Source: Clostridia bacterium
GTDB lineage: Bacteria; Bacillota; Clostridia; Christensenellales; UBA1242
DNA: 11,942 nt
NCBI GenBank assembly: GCA_017618475.1
Contig: JAFZUF010000128.1
Location: 1-11,942 of the forward strand
Direction: 5' to 3'
Made by a program: the position numbers and the translations under genes. The notes under the pieces were generated by a model that saw only the letters and a program-made list of their open reading frames with translations, was not told where the DNA came from and searched no databases. Below are positions 1-5,729 of this stretch, piece after piece. Positions within the stretch are counted from its first letter, which is position 1; the number at the start of each line of letters is the position of its first letter.

Positions 1-889
1 GATTTGGAACTGGGACACACAGGATTATGAATACGAACAAAGTTACCGTTTTAATGGTCAATTATATACCACCAAGGATACATTAAAAAATGCGGTGGTT
101 GAATATTATAACGAAAATTTCGCCACCACTTTTGGTAAGTCATTACCAGTGTCTTATATGAAGAATAATTACAGCATTGATGAAAGTCAAAACTTGCGTG
201 TGGTGGGGGTTTATTTTAATTTTAATACCGACGAAAATAGTTCAAATGATCATTCTGGAATGGCGATGTTTTTCCGCGATATGGATAGTGTACCGAGTGA
301 AATTTGTTACAGTTTCAATCAATATCAAAGTATCCTAGTGAAGTTGCTGGGAAATGCTAACAAAGACAAAAACTTGATTATGGCATTAAGTCACTATGAT
401 TCAGAAGATGATGTCTTGGTGATTCGTAGCGAAGTTAGTGATATTTTGGAAAGATTTTCGTCAGCGATTGAAATTGTGGCGAAAGTGTTCCTTTATATTG
501 GTATCGGTTTTGCAGTGTTCTCCGCGTTGTTATTAATGAACTTTATTAGCATATCGATTTCATATAAGAAAAAGGAAATTGGTATTTTGCGTGCGTTGGG
601 TGCGCGGGGCAGTGACGTTTACGGTATTTTCTTAAACGAAAGTTTAATCATTACGATGATTAACTTCGTGGTGGCGGTGGCTGCGACAATTGGTTTCACA
701 ATTTTAATTAACAATTTGGTGGTGCAAGATTTGGGTATCGCGTTGATGTTGTTAAGTTTTGGTATCCGTCAAGTCGGCTTGTTGTTCGGAGTCAGTCTGT
801 TGGTTGCATTAGTGGGCAGTTTCTTACCAACTAACCGTATTTCGCGCATGAAACCGATTGATGCTATTTTAGACCGTAAGGTTAAATAA
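1..889 (+). CDS. FtsX-like ABC transporter permease, C-terminal part (5' end outside window)
   Basis: The reading frame is open from base 2, so the gene begins upstream; 295 residues plus TAA are visible, and the internal GTG at 95 is not the start. The first ~155 residues are hydrophilic and look like the end of the large extracytoplasmic domain of MacB/FtsX-type permeases. Three hydrophobic segments follow: IVAKVFLYIGIGFAVFSALL, then a stretch around IITMINFVVAVAATIGF, then LLFGVSLLVALVGSFL. After the first comes the family signature KKKEIGILRALGARGSDVYGI, where the permease meets its ATPase, and the protein ends with the typical P-x-RISRMKPIDAIL motif. Such permeases act in the cytoplasmic membrane with a separate ATPase, driving lipid, peptide or antibiotic movement, or signalling. 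The ATPase gene is not in the window, so the substrate cannot be named. Transcription ends at the terminator just downstream. Confidence 0.9.
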   Translation, partial: IWNWDTQDYEYEQSYRFNGQLYTTKDTLKNAVVEYYNENFATTFGKSLPVSYMKNNYSIDESQNLRVVGVYFNFNTDENSSNDHSGMAMFFRDMDSVPSEICYSFNQYQSILVKLLGNANKDKNLIMALSHYDSEDDVLVIRSEVSDILERFSSAIEIVAKVFLYIGIGFAVFSALLLMNFISISISYKKKEIGILRALGARGSDVYGIFLNESLIITMINFVVAVAATIGFTILINNLVVQDLGIALMLLSFGIRQVGLLFGVSLLVALVGSFLPTNRISRMKPIDAILDRKVK

Positions 890-907
890 AAGTTAAAAAT
901 TGTGCAT

Positions 908-937
908 AAAAAAGTCCCGAACTGCGGGACTTTTTTT
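908..937. terminator. Bidirectional intrinsic terminator
   Basis: Six A's lead into the stem AGTCCCG (913-919), a 5-nt loop, and CGGGACT (925-931), with a run of seven T's (931-937). Read on the other strand, the A run becomes the U tract. It therefore serves both the ABC permease on the plus strand and the converging small minus-strand gene at 954-1205. Confidence 0.9.
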
Positions 938-953
938 GTTGGGGGCAGGGTAA

Positions 954-1205
954 TCAGCAGGCTTTGAAACAGGGATTGTTACGTAATTTGCACATAATGT
1001 CTTTACCGAAAACGATAAACAAGATAATTAAAGTGCAAAGGTCTAAGCCAAAGAAACCGCCTTTTAAGATAATCATTAACAAAATGATAATCCATAAAAC
1101 GTCACAACTGGTGCTGCATTTACGTGGCTTTGGATTATTGCAAGGGTTGTTGCATTGGCAATTGCCTTGTCCACCGCCCATGCCTTTGAACATTTCATCG
1201 AACAT
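954..1205 (-). CDS. Small Cys-rich two-helix membrane protein, unknown function
   Basis: 83 residues, not recognised. The start is fixed by a strong Shine-Dalgarno AAGGAG (1221-1216 on the minus strand), 10 nt before ATG. The N-terminus is MFDEMFKGMGGGQG, followed by a Cys/Asn/Pro-rich stretch with C16, C18, C22, C30 and C34. Two short hydrophobic segments (about 36-47 and 49-66) are separated by KGG, so it may be a hairpin in the membrane. C57, C72, C79 and a terminal C83 bring the total to nine Cys. Repeated NNPC/NPCF motifs hint at metal binding or disulfide cross-linking, but the protein has no known fold signature. The SD, promoter-like sequence and shared terminator argue that it is real, and a plus-strand frame covering the same DNA lacks these. 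A spore-coat or envelope role is conceivable, but only as a guess. Confidence 0.72.
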   Translation of the reverse strand: MFDEMFKGMGGGQGNCQCNNPCNNPKPRKCSTSCDVLWIIILLMIILKGGFFGLDLCTLIILFIVFGKDIMCKLRNNPCFKAC

Positions 1206-1215
1206 TTTAAATTGT

Positions 1216-1221
1216 CTCCTT
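1216..1221 (-). promoter_or_regulatory. Shine-Dalgarno site of the Cys-rich gene
   Basis: AAGGAG on the minus strand, 10 nt from the ATG at 1205. It is one of only three clear SD sites in the window and settles the start. Confidence 0.8.
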
Positions 1222-1233
1222 ATTGCTATGTTC

Positions 1234-1273
1234 GGACAACCGACGCGTCGTCTTTTGTGAAATTTTGTTGTCC
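1234..1273 (-). promoter_or_regulatory. Inverted repeat / structured leader upstream of the Cys-rich gene
   Basis: GGACAAC (1234-1240) and GTTGTCC (1267-1273) form a perfect 7-bp inverted repeat. Inside it lies a second perfect 10-bp palindrome, CGACGCGTCG (1241-1250). If transcription starts near 1273 (see the promoter entry), the RNA would begin with GGACAAC and could pair with GTTGTCC about 13 nt before the SD. It could also be a protein-binding operator. Confidence 0.5.
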
Positions 1274-1279
1274 TACGTC

Positions 1280-1310
1280 ATGATATGGAGCACTAATTTA
1301 ATTTGTGCAA
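1280..1310 (-). promoter_or_regulatory. Candidate promoter of the Cys-rich gene
   Basis: On the minus strand, TATCAT (1285-1280, 5/6 to the -10 consensus) lies 19 bp downstream of TTGCAC (1310-1305). The spacing is long, so this is tentative. The predicted start near 1273 coincides with the beginning of the inverted repeat and gives a leader of roughly 68 nt. Confidence 0.4.
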
Positions 1311-1343
1311 ACATAAATTTAGTTGGCAATTTATTAAAATATC

Positions 1344-1373
1344 TTGCATTTATCCTCGATAAAATGGTATGAT
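1344..1373 (+). promoter_or_regulatory. Extended -10 promoter abutting the start codon at 1380
   Basis: TTGCAT (1344-1349), 18 bp, then TATGAT (1368-1373) preceded by TGG (1365-1367), an extended -10. Only 6 bp separate the -10 box from ATG 1380, so the predicted transcription start falls on or next to the A of ATG. Confidence 0.65.
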
Positions 1374-1379
1374 AATAGT

Positions 1380-2627
1380 ATGGATAAAATTTGGGATATA
1401 ACAATTGAATATTTAGCAAAAGTCAATCAATGGATTCCCTTGGTTGCTGTATTGTTAGCGGGGCTTGGTATAGTTTGCTTGACATTATTTTTAGCAATTG
1501 TGGGTTGTGCGGTGCGTAAGCGTTTAGTACCACATTGGTTGATTTGGACATACTTCACATTTGCATTGATTGTGATTGTAGCGCATATCGGCAATAATTT
1601 GGCAGGCATCGTGGAAGCAATGGAAATTCCAGTGATTGTCGTTTTATTATGTTACATTATTACAATTTTCTTTTACCGTCGTCCACGTTACGTTTATGTC
1701 GAAAAAGAAGTTTACGCCCGTGAATTGGCAAAAGGTCGCGTAGCAGTGGTTAAACCAAACAAAAAAGAAGATAAAAAGGTTGCACGTGAAATGCGTCAAA
1801 ACGAACAAGAAAAAGTTCAATCTGAAAAAACTGTAATGGAAGTTTCTAATGTTGAAGTTGAAGAAGAACATAAAGCCGACGAACAAACTGCAGAAGAATT
1901 GAATGACTTTGAACAAGCAGAACTTGAGGCCGAAGAAGTGCGCCGTGCTGCTGCGGAACAAGCCGCAATCGAAGCGCGTGAAATGGAAAAAGCTGCCCAA
2001 GAAGCGGAACTAGCGGCGCGTGCGGCAGAAAAGGAAGCTGAAGAAAAAATTGCTCGTGAAACCATGGTCACAACTACCAAACGAATTGATAAAGATGATT
2101 TCTATACACCGCGCACTGTAGCGCGTTCAACTACTACCAGCACTTACTCCACAATTGATTTACCAACTGTGAATCCGATTCCGGATAAAGCTTATGAGCC
2201 GACCCGTGAACCCACAATTGTGGCGACACCTGTTTCCAAAACAATGCCGGATTTGAAAATGCCAAAATCGACTGTTCAATTACGTTCTAACAGTTATTCA
2301 TCATCAACCGACCGTGTTGCATCACGTCCAACTACAACGGTAACTACTTCGCAAGTAACACCTAACCGTACAGTACGTACCGAAACAACAACGGCAACCG
2401 GTAATAATGCCTATACGTCAATGTACAATCCACGCATTGTTCGTACAACCACCACTACGACAAATACCAATACTGACCGTTTGGAAGCCGTGACCAACAG
2501 CCGTACTGTGAATGGTAACACGACTAGTTCAACTTCGGTAAAATTGACTACTAATGGTCAAACACCACGTTCAACCGAAGACGTGATGGCGGCAATTGAA
2601 CGCTTACGTGCCAGCATGAAGAAATAA
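1380..2627 (+). CDS. Membrane-anchored coiled-coil protein with Thr-rich disordered tail
   Basis: 415 residues, family not recognised. An upstream in-frame TTG at 1344 lies in the -35 box, so ATG 1380 (MDKIWD) is the likely start; there is no SD. Three hydrophobic segments (about 19-43, 52-70, 80-98) are followed by the basic stretch YRRPRYVYVEKEVYAR, suggesting that the rest is cytoplasmic. Residues ~128-226 are dense in Glu/Ala/Lys with repeats such as AAAEQAAIEAREMEKAAQEA, a likely long helix or coiled coil. Residues ~227-395 are Thr/Ser/Asn-rich with runs like RTTTTTTNTNT, probably disordered. A short end, STEDVMAAIERLRASMKK, returns to helix and may be a docking peptide. The layout resembles membrane-tethered scaffolds, but no enzymatic motif is present. 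Transcription ends at the hairpin after 2650. Confidence 0.8.
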   Translation: MDKIWDITIEYLAKVNQWIPLVAVLLAGLGIVCLTLFLAIVGCAVRKRLVPHWLIWTYFTFALIVIVAHIGNNLAGIVEAMEIPVIVVLLCYIITIFFYRRPRYVYVEKEVYARELAKGRVAVVKPNKKEDKKVAREMRQNEQEKVQSEKTVMEVSNVEVEEEHKADEQTAEELNDFEQAELEAEEVRRAAAEQAAIEAREMEKAAQEAELAARAAEKEAEEKIARETMVTTTKRIDKDDFYTPRTVARSTTTSTYSTIDLPTVNPIPDKAYEPTREPTIVATPVSKTMPDLKMPKSTVQLRSNSYSSSTDRVASRPTTTVTTSQVTPNRTVRTETTTATGNNAYTSMYNPRIVRTTTTTTNTNTDRLEAVTNSRTVNGNTTSSTSVKLTTNGQTPRSTEDVMAAIERLRASMKK

Positions 2628-2650
2628 AATTAAAAATAAAACAAAAATGA

Positions 2651-2680
2651 AAAGCGCCGTCACGTACGGCGTTTTTTTTT
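2651..2680. terminator. Bidirectional intrinsic terminator between 1380-2627 and cysS
   Basis: Stem CGCCGT (2655-2660), 5-nt loop CACGT, ACGGCG (2666-2671), followed by nine T's (2672-2680). On the minus strand the upstream A-rich stretch (2643-2653) supplies a U tract for cysS. A single hairpin thus separates two converging genes. Confidence 0.88.
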
Positions 2681-2703
2681 GGCTTTAGTTTTGTTGAAAT
2701 TTG

Positions 2704-4092
2704 TTATTTAAGCGGGGTTAAAGTATAACCGTCGGGTGTATCATTAATTTGGTAACCGGCGGTGGTGATTTCCGCACGTAATTTGTCGGCGGTTGCCCAG
2801 TCGCGTTGTTTTTTTGCGGCTAAACGTTGTTCAGCCAAAGCGGTGATTTCGGCAGGAATTGTTGCAATAATTGGGGCAGTACTGGCGGCTGTGTCTAATG
2901 ATAATGATAATACTTGGTCAAATTCTTTGGTAACCAAATCGTAAATGTCGCGGGAATCGGGCTGCTTTAAGGCTTGGTGTAAGACCGCCAAGGCGACCGG
3001 TGTGTTCAGGTCATTGCTAATTGCATCGGTAAAGGCCTGTCGTAAATTAGCAATAACTTTTTTATCGGTCGGTGTGGTGGCTGTGCGGTGACGACGCAGG
3101 GCGGTAACAATGTTGCGATAATTTTCACGCGCGGCGTCCAAAGCTTCAAAAGTAAAGTTTAAGACAGTGCGATAAGTGGTTTGTAGGAACAATAAACGTA
3201 AATGCATTGGGTCATAACCTTTATTGATAATATCGTCCATCGTGTAAACATTACCAAGGCTCTTACTCATTTTGCCACCGTCAATTTTCATGAATTCATT
3301 GTGAAACCAAAAATTACACATTTTTTTGCCGGTTGCGGTTTCGGTTTGGGCGATTTCGTTGGTGTGATGAATTGGAATATGGTCAACACCGCCAGTGTGA
3401 ATATCAAACGGTACTGGTAAATATTGCATGGAAATCGCCGAGCATTCAATATGCCAGCCGGGGCAACCAACTCCCCACGGTGAATCCCATTTTTGAATGG
3501 TATTAGGACCAACAAATTTCCACAAGGCAAAGTCGTTAATGTTACGTTTTTCGCCTAAATCCACACGCGCGCCACCTATGTTGCCTTCCAAACTGCCTTT
3601 GGATAATTGGAAATAGTTAGGGAAGGTTGATGCATCAAAATAAATGCCGTCGCTGGTGCGGTAGGTACAACCTTTCTTTTCTAAAGTTTTCACCAATTCA
3701 ATCATCCCGTCAATGCAATGAGTGGCGGGGACAATGTGTTTGGCGGGTTTAATATTTAAGCGGGCAATGTCGTTCATGAAAATGTCGGTGTATTTCTTGG
3801 CGATTTCTAATGGATGTACACCCATTTTGCGGGCGGTGGTTTCCACTTTGTCTTCGCCACTGTCGCCATCACCAACCAAATGACCGACGTCGGTAATGTT
3901 CATCACGTCTTCGATTTGGTAGCCGTTAAAACGCAGTGTTTTCTTTAAAATATCGCCGCAAACGTAAGCACGCAAATTGCCAATGTGCGCGGTGTAATAA
4001 ACCGTGGGACCGCAGGAATACATTTGTACGACACCGGGTTTAACCGTGTGAAATTCTTCCTTTTGTTTCGACAGGGTATTGTAAAGTTTCAT
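2704..4092 (-). CDS. cysS: Cysteinyl-tRNA synthetase
   Basis: 462 residues, a normal length for CysRS, which charges tRNA-Cys with cysteine in the cytoplasm. The class I signatures are complete: HIGN at 36-39 after CGPTVYY, and KMSKS at 274-278. The expected zinc ligands are visible: C27, C217 in GWHIECSAI, His in the HH pair at 242-243, and E246. The helical anticodon end carries the typical R-x-x-K-x-x-x-D-W-x-x-A-D-x-L-R-x-x (423-439). The ATG at 4092 has no SD; TATAAT lies 6 bp before it. The gene is divergent from yabP, with only 28 bp between the start codons, which leaves no room for a T-box leader. It ends at the shared terminator near 2660. Confidence 0.97.
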   Translation of the reverse strand: MKLYNTLSKQKEEFHTVKPGVVQMYSCGPTVYYTAHIGNLRAYVCGDILKKTLRFNGYQIEDVMNITDVGHLVGDGDSGEDKVETTARKMGVHPLEIAKKYTDIFMNDIARLNIKPAKHIVPATHCIDGMIELVKTLEKKGCTYRTSDGIYFDASTFPNYFQLSKGSLEGNIGGARVDLGEKRNINDFALWKFVGPNTIQKWDSPWGVGCPGWHIECSAISMQYLPVPFDIHTGGVDHIPIHHTNEIAQTETATGKKMCNFWFHNEFMKIDGGKMSKSLGNVYTMDDIINKGYDPMHLRLLFLQTTYRTVLNFTFEALDAARENYRNIVTALRRHRTATTPTDKKVIANLRQAFTDAISNDLNTPVALAVLHQALKQPDSRDIYDLVTKEFDQVLSLSLDTAASTAPIIATIPAEITALAEQRLAAKKQRDWATADKLRAEITTAGYQINDTPDGYTLTPLK

Positions 4093-4098
4093 ATCCTA

Positions 4099-4127
4099 AT
4101 TATATTACATATGATAAAGTATGGAAA
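4099..4127 (-). promoter_or_regulatory. cysS promoter, predicted leaderless
   Basis: On the minus strand a perfect TATAAT (4104-4099) ends 6 bp before the cysS ATG. The matching -35 (TTTCCA, 4127-4122, 17-bp spacing, 4/6) would lie inside yabP. The -10 is strong and the -35 weak. Confidence 0.7.
4108..4115 (+). promoter_or_regulatory. yabP -10 element, predicted leaderless
   Basis: CATATGAT (4108-4115) contains TATGAT (5/6 to TATAAT) and also fits the CATANNNT pattern of the sporulation factors sigma-E/K. It ends 5 bp before ATG 4121. No convincing sigma-A -35 is present. TCATATC (4089-4095) resembles a sigma-E -35, but the 12-bp spacing is short. Which factor reads it is open. Confidence 0.5.
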
Positions 4128-4384
4128 ATGAAAAAAGCGATTTGACACTAATCAACCGCAATCAATTAACCGTGACCGGCGTAAAAAAAATTAAAAGCAG
4201 CGAACCGGAACAAGTTGTATTAATTTTACATAACGCAGCTTTGGTGGTGGGTGGTGCGGATTTGTTTGTGGTGTCGGCAAGCATTCAATCTGGCGAAGTT
4301 GCGATTGGTGGGCTGGTTAAATCAATGCGTTATACCGGTGTGAATGATAAACGTAAATTCTCGTTCAAAAACTTATTCCGTTAA
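4121..4384 (+). CDS. yabP: YabP/YqfC-family sporulation protein
   Basis: 87 residues, close to B. subtilis YabP in length. The whole protein follows the family pattern: a polar start, NRNQLTVTGVKKIKSSEPEQ (R-x-x-L-x-VTGV-x-x-I-x-S), a beta-rich middle with GGADLFVVSASIQSGEVAIGG, MRYTG, and an FxxLFR end like the FSKLFK end of YabP. In Bacillota, YabP acts in the mother cell during spore formation, and its gene precedes yabQ and divIC. Here it is divergent from cysS and followed by a much smaller membrane protein, so the usual context is only partly kept. There is no SD; the -10 ends 5 bp before ATG. The identification rests on recalled family patterns. YqfC is the nearest alternative, but the C-terminus favours YabP. 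Confidence 0.8.
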   Translation: MENEKSDLTLINRNQLTVTGVKKIKSSEPEQVVLILHNAALVVGGADLFVVSASIQSGEVAIGGLVKSMRYTGVNDKRKFSFKNLFR

Positions 4385-4398
4385 ACATAATTATAGTT

Positions 4399-4599
4399 GT
4401 GTTAACATTGATGACCAATACGGCGCTGGTACAAATTTTGCAGTTTATCGTGCTGATTTTTTTCGTTTGGGTGGCGGTGGCGGCATGGTCGGCGCGTTTA
4501 CATTTGCCAAAAACTAAAGTGGAACCGCTGTTTGATATTTCAATTGTGGTGGTGTTGCTGATTTATGCTGTAACATTAAAAATAATTTTCTCGACATAA
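4399..4599 (+). CDS. Small two-helix membrane protein downstream of yabP (YabQ position)
   Basis: 66 residues from GTG 4399, or 62 from ATG 4411 (MTNTALVQ). Neither start has an SD. CATAAT (4386-4391) ends 7 bp before the GTG, which would fit the leaderless pattern of this region, but the ATG cannot be excluded. Two hydrophobic segments (LVQILQFIVLIFFVWVAVAA and ISIVVVLLIYAVTLKIIF) flank a short polar loop with RLHLPKTKVEPLFD. The position right after yabP is that of yabQ, a membrane protein needed for the spore cortex, and the helix-loop-FD-helix layout is loosely similar. However, YabQ is longer and I see no decisive motif. It could be a shortened YabQ or an unrelated small membrane protein. 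Confidence 0.55.
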   Translation: MLTLMTNTALVQILQFIVLIFFVWVAVAAWSARLHLPKTKVEPLFDISIVVVLLIYAVTLKIIFST

Positions 4600-4619
4600 G
4601 TTTTGAAATTGGTTATACT
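4591..4619 (+). promoter_or_regulatory. Promoter of the pilin-like gene
   Basis: TCGACA (4591-4596, 5/6), exactly 17 bp, TATACT (4614-4619, 5/6). The -35 lies in the last codons of the small membrane gene. The predicted start at about 4626 is only some 4 nt before ATG 4630. Confidence 0.65.
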
Positions 4620-4629
4620 AAAATTGAAT

Positions 4630-5406
4630 ATGGGGATGACGACACAACTTTTATATTCAGGTTCAGATTTTATGAAAGATTTAGGCTGGCTGACGACGAT
4701 TATTGTCAGTCTTGCTGGTGCGTTAATGGTACTTTATGCGGTTTATATTGGCTTTTTGTTCGCAACTGCATCGGATGCCAATAGGCGTAAAGCCGCCCGT
4801 GAGCGTTTAATTAAAGTGATGGCATCGGCATTTATCATTATTGCTTTGGCGGCACTTTTAGGGGCAATTAATGTTAGATTTAATACAATTAAAGATGATG
4901 TTGGAAACGAAGAAAACACCATTGATAATGAGAGTGAATTTAAAAAATTTACTGACAGAGAAAACGATGGTTGGGCGTACAGTGAAAAAGTTACTGTGGA
5001 ATTAAATACCGGAGGAAGTGGTTTTAATTCAACAGTGAGAGGTGAATTTACATTATCAACCGAACAACTTACTTATAAAGGTGTGTCTGTCGATAATTAC
5101 CTTTTTAATTTCTGCAGAATCATAGGACCAATTGAAACTGAAGACGTTAATGATCCATATCAGGATTGTGAATTATTAGGAAAAGGTAAAGAAAAAGGTA
5201 AACAGGTTAAATGTTATATTGACATAATTTGTCGTGATACGGAAGAGCCTTATATGCATTGTTATGAGGATAGTGATGGTAAGTATATCATAGCGCAAGT
5301 AAATTTCTATCCGAAAGATAATAAGCCTAATGACACCACAATTGCTATTAAGGTTTACGTAGAAGTGGCAAAAAATTGTGAAATTGAGTTTCGACGTGGT
5401 TCTTAA
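4630..5406 (+). CDS. Pilin-like two-helix membrane protein with Cys-containing ectodomain
   Basis: 258 residues from ATG 4630. Upstream in-frame codons (TTG 4603, TTG 4624) lie within or against the promoter; ATG 4636 is also possible. The first ~84 residues resemble VirB2/TrbC-like type IV secretion pilins. One helix (about 20-47, WLTTIIVSLAGALMVLYAVY) is followed by a basic loop SDANRRKAARERLIK and a second helix (about 63-81). No other secretion genes are nearby. The remaining ~175 residues are polar, with six Cys (162, 180, 195, 201, 211, 250), which would allow three disulfides if the domain is outside the cell. True VirB2 pilins lack such a tail. This makes it more likely an envelope protein that shares the two-helix layout, and its function is unknown. 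No terminator is seen before acpP. Confidence 0.7.
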   Translation: MGMTTQLLYSGSDFMKDLGWLTTIIVSLAGALMVLYAVYIGFLFATASDANRRKAARERLIKVMASAFIIIALAALLGAINVRFNTIKDDVGNEENTIDNESEFKKFTDRENDGWAYSEKVTVELNTGGSGFNSTVRGEFTLSTEQLTYKGVSVDNYLFNFCRIIGPIETEDVNDPYQDCELLGKGKEKGKQVKCYIDIICRDTEEPYMHCYEDSDGKYIIAQVNFYPKDNKPNDTTIAIKVYVEVAKNCEIEFRRGS

Positions 5407-5416
5407 ACAACTTTAT

Positions 5417-5445
5417 TTGACGACTGAACGCGGACATGTTAAAAT
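5417..5445 (+). promoter_or_regulatory. acpP promoter with extended -10, predicted leaderless
   Basis: TTGACG (5417-5422, 5/6), 17 bp, TAAAAT (5440-5445, 5/6), with TGT directly before the -10. The box ends 6 bp before ATG 5452. It is the best-formed leaderless promoter in the window. Confidence 0.8.
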
Positions 5446-5451
5446 GTGTTC

Positions 5452-5700
5452 ATGGAAAAAAACGAAAAGAAATTAACGGATGAAATTTGTGCGGCGATTG
5501 CCAAGCAATTACGCAAACCGGTTGCCGAGGTGACGGTTGACAAAAAATTAAAAGAAGATTTAAGCGCCGACAGCTTGGATTTGGTGGAATTGATGATGAA
5601 TTTGGAAGAGCAATACCACATTACAATTGCTGACGAAGATTTGGTGAAAATGCGTACGATTGGTGACGTGGTTAATTACATTACCAAAGTGATGAAATAA
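5452..5700 (+). CDS. acpP: Acyl carrier protein
   Basis: 82 residues, the standard ACP length and four-helix pattern. The DSL motif in LSADSLDLVELMMNLEEQY carries Ser41, where phosphopantetheine is attached so that fatty acyl chains can be carried between fatty acid synthase enzymes in the cytoplasm. The acidic helix II after DSL and the closing IGDVVNYI helix are typical. ATG 5452 is chosen over the in-frame GTG at 5446: the -10 box ends at 5445, so transcription should begin near 5452. No SD is present. No fatty acid synthesis genes (fab, plsX, rnc) are adjacent, unlike the common fab-acpP-rnc arrangement, so this is a stand-alone acpP. Confidence 0.95.
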   Translation: MEKNEKKLTDEICAAIAKQLRKPVAEVTVDKKLKEDLSADSLDLVELMMNLEEQYHITIADEDLVKMRTIGDVVNYITKVMK

Positions 5701-5729
5701 TTTACTAACCATGCGGCATATGAATAGTT

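Noticed and set aside
964..1260. 98-codon plus-strand frame over the Cys-rich gene
   Set aside because: It starts right after the terminator with no SD or promoter, and its peptide is a basic, low-order shadow. The opposite frame has an SD, a promoter-like sequence and a sensible membrane topology.
1344..1379. In-frame TTG start extending the coiled-coil protein by 12 residues
   Set aside because: The codon lies in the -35 box and the extension spans the promoter; ATG 1380 fits the -10 position.
1647..2080. Two long minus-strand frames inside the coiled-coil gene
   Set aside because: Their Phe/Ser/Ala-rich peptides are what antisense reading of Glu/Lys/Ala codons gives; no start signals.
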